From contig NZ_KV917374.1 in NCBI RefSeq assembly GCF_002019645.1, positions 1,562,696 through 1,626,695 of the forward strand: a stretch of DNA of 64,000 nt, read 5' to 3'. Source of the DNA: Litchfieldia alkalitelluris (GTDB lineage Bacteria > Bacillota > Bacilli > Bacillales > Bacillaceae_L). The translations under genes were made by a program, and so were the position numbers. Below are positions 59,609 through 64,000 of the stretch, piece by piece. Position 1 is the stretch's first letter. Each line of letters opens with the position of its first letter. The notes beneath the pieces were generated by a model that worked only from the letters and a program-made list of their open reading frames with translations, was not told where the DNA came from and made no database searches.

Positions 59609-60835
59609 ATGGATAAGAAAATGGAGAGAATGCTACTTAACGCATTGAAGAATGCGAAAACGGATAGCAAGAAACGAGAGATAAATCGAGAGAATCAGCT
59701 TTGGAAAAATGTAGAACCACCTTATGAACTCCGTGGTCTGCTTAGCTTACTCACAAAGACCGAGTTAGATACAATTAGGAAAAACCTTAATCTCACAGGG
59801 GTAAGCTCCTTAAAAAAAGCCGAATTAGCTGATGTACTTACAGAAGCTATTGTGCAGCGTTTGCCCCAGATTTTATCGCTTCTAGATAAAGGGAGATACG
59901 ATTTGATCAGGGGCATTGTGAAAGGTTATGTCGGTGTTAGTGATAATTTCCCTATGGGGAAGGTTGAAGCACTAATGCGATATGGGATTGTTTTTCCTGT
60001 GAAAGTGAACGGCCGACAGCAATTGATCATGCCAGCGGAACTTCTAGAACCCTTTGCGGAATGTGATGGAGAAGAACTTCAAAAGGTCATTAAAAGAAAT
60101 ACAGAATATATACAACTTACACATGGGATGCTTTATTATTATGGGGTGATCGAAACATTTGATGTATTCACCAAGATCAAGAGCCTAGTTAAAGATAAAG
60201 TGGATCATAAAGAATTCCTTGAGGTTATATCAATGGCATGTGATTACTACAATAGAGTAAGATTTTCCTCATACAGACTAATAGACCGTAGAATACTATT
60301 TAAAGCAGAAGAAATTCGTGAAGAACAAAAAATGAGAGATGATATTGATTATTATCCATTTACTAGAAAGCAGCTGCTTGAAGCAGGGAAGCCTGGATTT
60401 ATTGGTAAGTCGTTGGAAATGGACAGGTTTTTAAGCTTTTTAAAGGAACGCTATAGACTAACAAATCAAGAGGTAGACAATGTTGCATGGGATTTAGTGA
60501 AAATAATTAATGTAGATGTTCGACCTAATTCATTGATTGAATACTTCCAAAAACATTTTGAGTTTCCTTCCCTTGAGTTTTTAGAACAACTAATGGGTCA
60601 CCTTATCGAAGTGTCAAATAATACAAGACAGTGGGTGTTAAAAGGGTATACCCCAAATGAATTGGTTGAAAAGGAGAATAAACAATTAACTCCGATTCCT
60701 TCAATGCCAATGACATCTACGTCACAAAAAATGAATACCAATGTCATTGATGTCGCTAGTGTAACAAGTTCAGGACGCAATTCACCTTGCCCTTGTGGAA
60801 GTGGTAAGAAGCATAAAAAGTGTTGTGGAAGATAG
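59609..60835 (+). CDS. SEC-C motif protein
   Basis: 408 residues. The last ~20 residues form a zinc-binding SEC-C motif (NSPCPCGSGKKHKKCCG), as at the end of SecA. An N-terminal helical region (LTKTELDTIRKNLNLTGVSS and KKAELADVLTEA) resembles Rho-N/SAP-type folds. The middle is not recognised. ATG 59609 follows AAAGGAG. It is a single gene with its own terminator; its function is unknown and may involve nucleic-acid or protein binding. Confidence 0.82.
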   Translation: MDKKMERMLLNALKNAKTDSKKREINRENQLWKNVEPPYELRGLLSLLTKTELDTIRKNLNLTGVSSLKKAELADVLTEAIVQRLPQILSLLDKGRYDLIRGIVKGYVGVSDNFPMGKVEALMRYGIVFPVKVNGRQQLIMPAELLEPFAECDGEELQKVIKRNTEYIQLTHGMLYYYGVIETFDVFTKIKSLVKDKVDHKEFLEVISMACDYYNRVRFSSYRLIDRRILFKAEEIREEQKMRDDIDYYPFTRKQLLEAGKPGFIGKSLEMDRFLSFLKERYRLTNQEVDNVAWDLVKIINVDVRPNSLIEYFQKHFEFPSLEFLEQLMGHLIEVSNNTRQWVLKGYTPNELVEKENKQLTPIPSMPMTSTSQKMNTNVIDVASVTSSGRNSPCPCGSGKKHKKCCGR

Positions 60836-60848
60836 AAGGAATAAGTGG

Positions 60849-60873
60849 TGGCTCCCTACCAGGGGGCCTTTTT
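60849..60873 (+). terminator. Rho-independent terminator
   Basis: GGCTCCCT / AGGGGGCC stem (one T-G pair), three-base loop, then TTTTT. Confidence 0.88.
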
Positions 60874-61113
60874 GTGTATATATAAAATAGGAAGCTCTTC
60901 ATGACGGAGATCAAATAAATTCACAGAAATACCCAGTTATAGTAATTCTTTTTCAACAGATTTTGAGATTCCCAAGCTATTAGATTGCGTACGTGCACTA
61001 CCAGAAATAATTAAGATATTCAATGTTGTATACACTCTTCCATATTTGTATAATTATTACAAATAATAACTATAACATTTTTACATGATCAATAGAAGAG
61101 ATAGGCTTAGCAA
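60874..61113. other. Gene-free stretch
   Basis: About 240 AT-rich bases with no gene or recognised signal. It probably holds the promoter of the broken hydrolase. Confidence 0.4.
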
Positions 61114-61184
61114 GGAAGCAGGGGGACGGTTCTCATGCTTCCCCTTAGAACAAAAAGAAGCGCGAGAATCGTCCCCACGCTTCC
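61114..61184. repeat. Pair of palindromic repeats in the hydrolase leader
   Basis: One forward (GGAAGCAGGGGGACGGTTCT) and one reverse element (GCGCGAGAATCGTCCCC), ending directly before an AAAAGGAGAAAGG ribosome site. Confidence 0.88.
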
Positions 61185-61200
61185 AAAAGGAGAAAGGATT

Positions 61201-62076
61201 ATGGAACGAAGAATTGAGGAATTTCAGATAGAGGGGTTAACGATCGAGTATTCTATTTTTGGCGAAGGAGAACCAATATTAGTCTTACATGGTGGGCATT
61301 CAAACTGTAACGAAGAATTTGGTTATAAAGGGTTAATAGATAATGGTTTCTCAGTTATTACTCCTTCAAGGCCTGGTTATGGAAGAACTTCAAAGGGAAT
61401 CGGAAAAAGCCTTTCAACAGCTTGCGAGTATTATTTGAAGTTATTAGTGCATTTAAAGATTGAAAAGGTTCACGTTCTAGCTATTTCGGCAGGTGGTCCA
61501 AGCGGCATTCATTTTGCTTCTAGGTACCCTTAAATAGTTTCTTCATTGACCTTGCAATCTGCAGTCACTAAGCAATGGCTTACTCCAAAGGATAAAGAAT
61601 ATAAAGCTGCAAAAATATTATTTCGTCCCGGAACTGAAAAATACACTTGGAAACTCATTTCTTCTATGAACAATATTTTTCCGCAATTTATTTTTAAACA
61701 GATGTTTCCGTCTTTTAGCAAATTGCAATATAGTGAAGCAAAGGCTAAACTTCACAAGGACGATGTAGAAGAGATTAGAAAAATGAATAATCGTCAGAGA
61801 TCAGGAGATGGTTTTTTAATAGATTTAGAACAGGTTAATGAAGCCTCTCTAGAAGATTTGAAATCTATCATTTGCCCAACTCTTATAATGCATAGTCAAT
61901 ATGATGGTTCTGTCCCATTGGAGCACGCACATTTTGCGCATGAAAATATACCTGCCTCAGAATTATGCATTCTTGAAGCGTGGGGTCATTTGATTTGGCT
62001 TGGTCATTCGTCTAAAGAAACAGATGAAAAGCTTGTTTCTTTCCTTCAATCTCATCATATATCTTGTAGTGCATGA
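61201..62076 (+). pseudogene. Alpha/beta hydrolase, interrupted by a stop codon
   Basis: One reading frame of 292 codons starting at ATG 61201 is broken by TAA at 61531-61533, between HFASRYP and IVSSLTLQSA, with homology-like character continuing in the same frame. The nucleophile elbow is LAISAGGPSG in the first half; the catalytic Asp (SQYDGSVPLEH) and His (AWGHLIWLG) are in the second, so neither half can work alone. GGTTATGGAAG-type oxyanion features and the HGG loop (VLHGGHS) are intact, which suggests recent decay. Confidence 0.85.
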
Positions 62077-62319
62077 AATAATAGTCTTTTACATGCAAGA
62101 TCTAACCAAATAATCAAGTAAACTTGGTTGTATCTGTAAAGGCAAGTTATGCCTCCTTACAACAAATTCTGTTATTGTGCTTAAAAATGAGTCTTCAGTA
62201 GTAAATAATTATATTTAATTTTAACAGATTGTTATATATCTTCTATTTTTGCAAGGATAAAAATAGGATGATAGAGAATAGAATAAGTGAATAACTATTC
62301 CTGTAAGGAGGTATAAAGG
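62077..62319. other. Gene-free stretch
   Basis: About 240 AT-rich bases before the SDR gene. No clear terminator, repeat or regulatory site seen. Confidence 0.4.
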
Positions 62320-63036
62320 ATGAAACAAACGGTGTATATAACAGGAGCTGACCGAGGACTCGGATTATCTCTGTCAAAGGTGTTTCTTGAAAAGAACTTT
62401 CGGGTATTTGCAGGTCGTTATATGAATGATTGGCCAGAGCTTGATGAATTGAAAAAGCAATTTGATGAGGACCTTGAGATTATTTCACTAGATGTCACGA
62501 ATCAACAGTCTGTGGATGAAGCAGCCCGGTTAATCAGTGAAAAAGCGAATGGTCAGTTAGATATTCTCATTAATAATGCAGCCATTTATAAAGATCGTTC
62601 AAAGGACATTTTTGGAGAATTTTATTATGACGATATGATGAAGTTGTATGATACAAATGTATTTGGACCGTTGCGTGTTTCTCAATCGGTGGTTCCTTTA
62701 TTAATGAAAGGTGAAAGGAAAATGCTTGCTAACATTTCATCAGAAGCGGGAAGCTTGGCGGATTCTTGGAGAATAAAAGAGTATGGCTATTGTATGACTA
62801 AATCAGCATTAAACATGCAATTAACAATCCTCCAAAATCATTTAAAAGATTTCGGAATCAAAGTTTTAGCTCTACATCCAGGATATGTGAAAACTTATAT
62901 TATGGGTGATTTTAACCATGAGGCAACGATTGAAGCGGTTGAATCGGCAACAGGAATTGTCAATGAAATTTTAAAAGCTCCAGCGATTGAGGAGCATATG
63001 TTTATTGATTATCAAGGGAATAAAATGAATTGGTAA
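62320..63036 (+). CDS. Short-chain dehydrogenase/reductase
   Basis: 238 residues, cytoplasmic NAD(P)-dependent oxidoreductase. Cofactor loop ITGADRGLGLSL (TGxxxGxG type), NNAA at about residue 86, and the active-site YxxxK in YCMTKSALN. The C-terminus (HPGYVKTYIMGDF) is typical of the classical family. ATG 62320 has AAGGAGG about eight bases upstream. Substrate unknown. Its neighbour is an aldo/keto reductase, but with its own leader. Confidence 0.9.
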   Translation: MKQTVYITGADRGLGLSLSKVFLEKNFRVFAGRYMNDWPELDELKKQFDEDLEIISLDVTNQQSVDEAARLISEKANGQLDILINNAAIYKDRSKDIFGEFYYDDMMKLYDTNVFGPLRVSQSVVPLLMKGERKMLANISSEAGSLADSWRIKEYGYCMTKSALNMQLTILQNHLKDFGIKVLALHPGYVKTYIMGDFNHEATIEAVESATGIVNEILKAPAIEEHMFIDYQGNKMNW

Positions 63037-63124
63037 GATAAGCGCCAGGTTTGAAAAATCGTAACGTTCACTGTACACTTAGTTTATTAGATAAACAAAC
63101 TTATTTGCAGGAGGAGAGAGAACC

Positions 63125-63964
63125 TTGACAGACTCTTTACAAAGTACAACCACACTACATAATGGTGTGAAGATGCCATGGATTGGCTTGGGCGTATTTA
63201 AAGTACAAGATGGTGAGGAAGTTGTGAATTCGATAAAAGCCGCCATTGAAGCAGGGTATCGAAGCATTGATACAGCAGCCATTTATGGGAATGAAGAGGG
63301 TGTTGGCAGAGCCATTGCCGAATCAAGTGTCACTCGTGAAGAATTGTTCATTACAACAAAGGTATGGAATTCAAATCATGGCTATGAAGCAACACTAAAT
63401 GCATTTGATGAAAGTATGAAAAAGTTAGGTTTAGACTATCTGGATTTATTTTTAATTCATTGGCCACTACCATCACAAGACAAGTATGTAGAAACCTGGA
63501 AAGCGCTTGAAAAGCTCTATAAGGATGGGAGAGTTCGTGCCATTGGGGTAAGTAATTTTAAAATTCATCATCTTGAAGATATACTAGCAAACTGTGAAAT
63601 CAAACCAATGGTCAATCAAGTAGAATATCATCCGCGATTTAATCAAAGAGTATTACACGAGTTTTGTAAAAAGCACGAAATTCAGCTTGAAGCATGGTCT
63701 CCATTAATGCAGGGAGGTCTCCTAGAGGAACCAATTCTGGTAGAACTCGCACAGAAATACAATAAATCAACCGCTCAAATTATCATCCGTTGGGATTTGC
63801 AAACTGGTGTTGTGACGATACCAAAATCAACTAAACCACACCGAATTGTAGAGAATGCAGATGTATTTGATTTTGAGCTATCGCAAGAGGATATGGATCA
63901 AATTGATACCTTGAATTTGGATCAGCGTATGTTTGCTGACCCAGATAATTTTAATAAAATATAA
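63125..63964 (+). CDS. Aldo/keto reductase (YvgN/YtbE-like)
   Basis: 279 residues. Tetrad visible as Asp and Tyr in DTAAIYGNEEGVG, Lys in TTKVWNSNHG and His in LIHWPLPSQD; cofactor site TIPKSTKPHRIVEN. It starts at TTG 63125, with AGGAGG about 12 bases upstream. Related to but clearly distinct from the reductase encoded at 21987-22832. A detoxifying reduction of reactive aldehydes such as methylglyoxal is known for close relatives. Confidence 0.92.
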   Translation: MTDSLQSTTTLHNGVKMPWIGLGVFKVQDGEEVVNSIKAAIEAGYRSIDTAAIYGNEEGVGRAIAESSVTREELFITTKVWNSNHGYEATLNAFDESMKKLGLDYLDLFLIHWPLPSQDKYVETWKALEKLYKDGRVRAIGVSNFKIHHLEDILANCEIKPMVNQVEYHPRFNQRVLHEFCKKHEIQLEAWSPLMQGGLLEEPILVELAQKYNKSTAQIIIRWDLQTGVVTIPKSTKPHRIVENADVFDFELSQEDMDQIDTLNLDQRMFADPDNFNKI

Positions 63965-64000
63965 AGAATAATAAACTCTACCTTTCATCTTAGATGAGGG

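Overview
The window comes from a low-GC, Gram-positive, endospore-former-type bacterium of the family Bacillaceae. The evidence is strong Shine-Dalgarno (SD) sites, frequent TTG/GTG starts, lipobox-type solute-binding proteins, CcpA-type cre sites, a sortase-anchored wall enzyme, and a gene set syntenic with the Bacillus subtilis yes (rhamnogalacturonan) region. No rRNA, tRNA, CRISPR array or prophage was recognised.

Layout. 1-3.1 kb: a sugar-binding lipoprotein and a GH51 arabinofuranosidase (abfA). 3.3-10.2 kb: an amidase-like exported protein, a secreted alkaline phosphatase (minus strand) and a BmrCD-type heterodimeric ABC exporter. 10.9-15.1 kb: a very large, probably wall-anchored PL11 rhamnogalacturonan lyase. 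15.2-16.6 kb: an IS3-family insertion sequence. 17-24.5 kb: housekeeping or accessory genes (M20 peptidase, AraC-type regulator, two YibE/F membrane proteins, aldo/keto reductase, two poorly known proteins). 24.8-47.8 kb: the core pectin locus. It holds a YesM/YesN-like two-component system, a CUT1 importer (binding protein and two permeases), a DUF624 protein, a second binding protein, a GH105 hydrolase, two SGNH esterases, a GH42 galactosidase, a GH115-like protein, a Gfo/Idh/MocA oxidoreductase and a GH106-like rhamnosidase. 47.8-49.2 kb: a second copy of the same IS. 49.4-59.3 kb: an AraC regulator divergent from a DUF5107-TPR protein, a frameshifted GH35 galactosidase and a GH2 enzyme. 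59.6-64 kb: a SEC-C protein, a nonsense-disrupted alpha/beta hydrolase, an SDR and a second aldo/keto reductase.

How it fits together (inference from families). The wall-bound PL11 enzyme would cut the rhamnogalacturonan-I backbone outside the cell. The ABC importers would take up the oligosaccharides. Intracellular GH105, GH106-like, GH42/GH35/GH2, GH51, GH115-like enzymes and esterases would strip unsaturated uronate, rhamnose, galactan, arabinan and acetyl groups. The YesM/YesN pair and AraC regulators would sense the substrate, and CcpA would repress through cre sites.

The most unusual material is non-coding. There is a 52-bp-period array of about 26 hairpin-forming units (39991-41360). 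A family of about 29-bp palindromic elements with core GGGACGGTTCT/AGAACCGTCCC occurs about 35 times, often directly before a ribosome site or at a gene end. Both IS copies sit at the same base within such elements. A second family of about 135-bp GC-rich structured repeats and a third short repeat are also present. Three broken genes were found: GH35 by frameshift, the alpha/beta hydrolase by a stop, and the transposase fusion frame of IS copy 1 by a stop.
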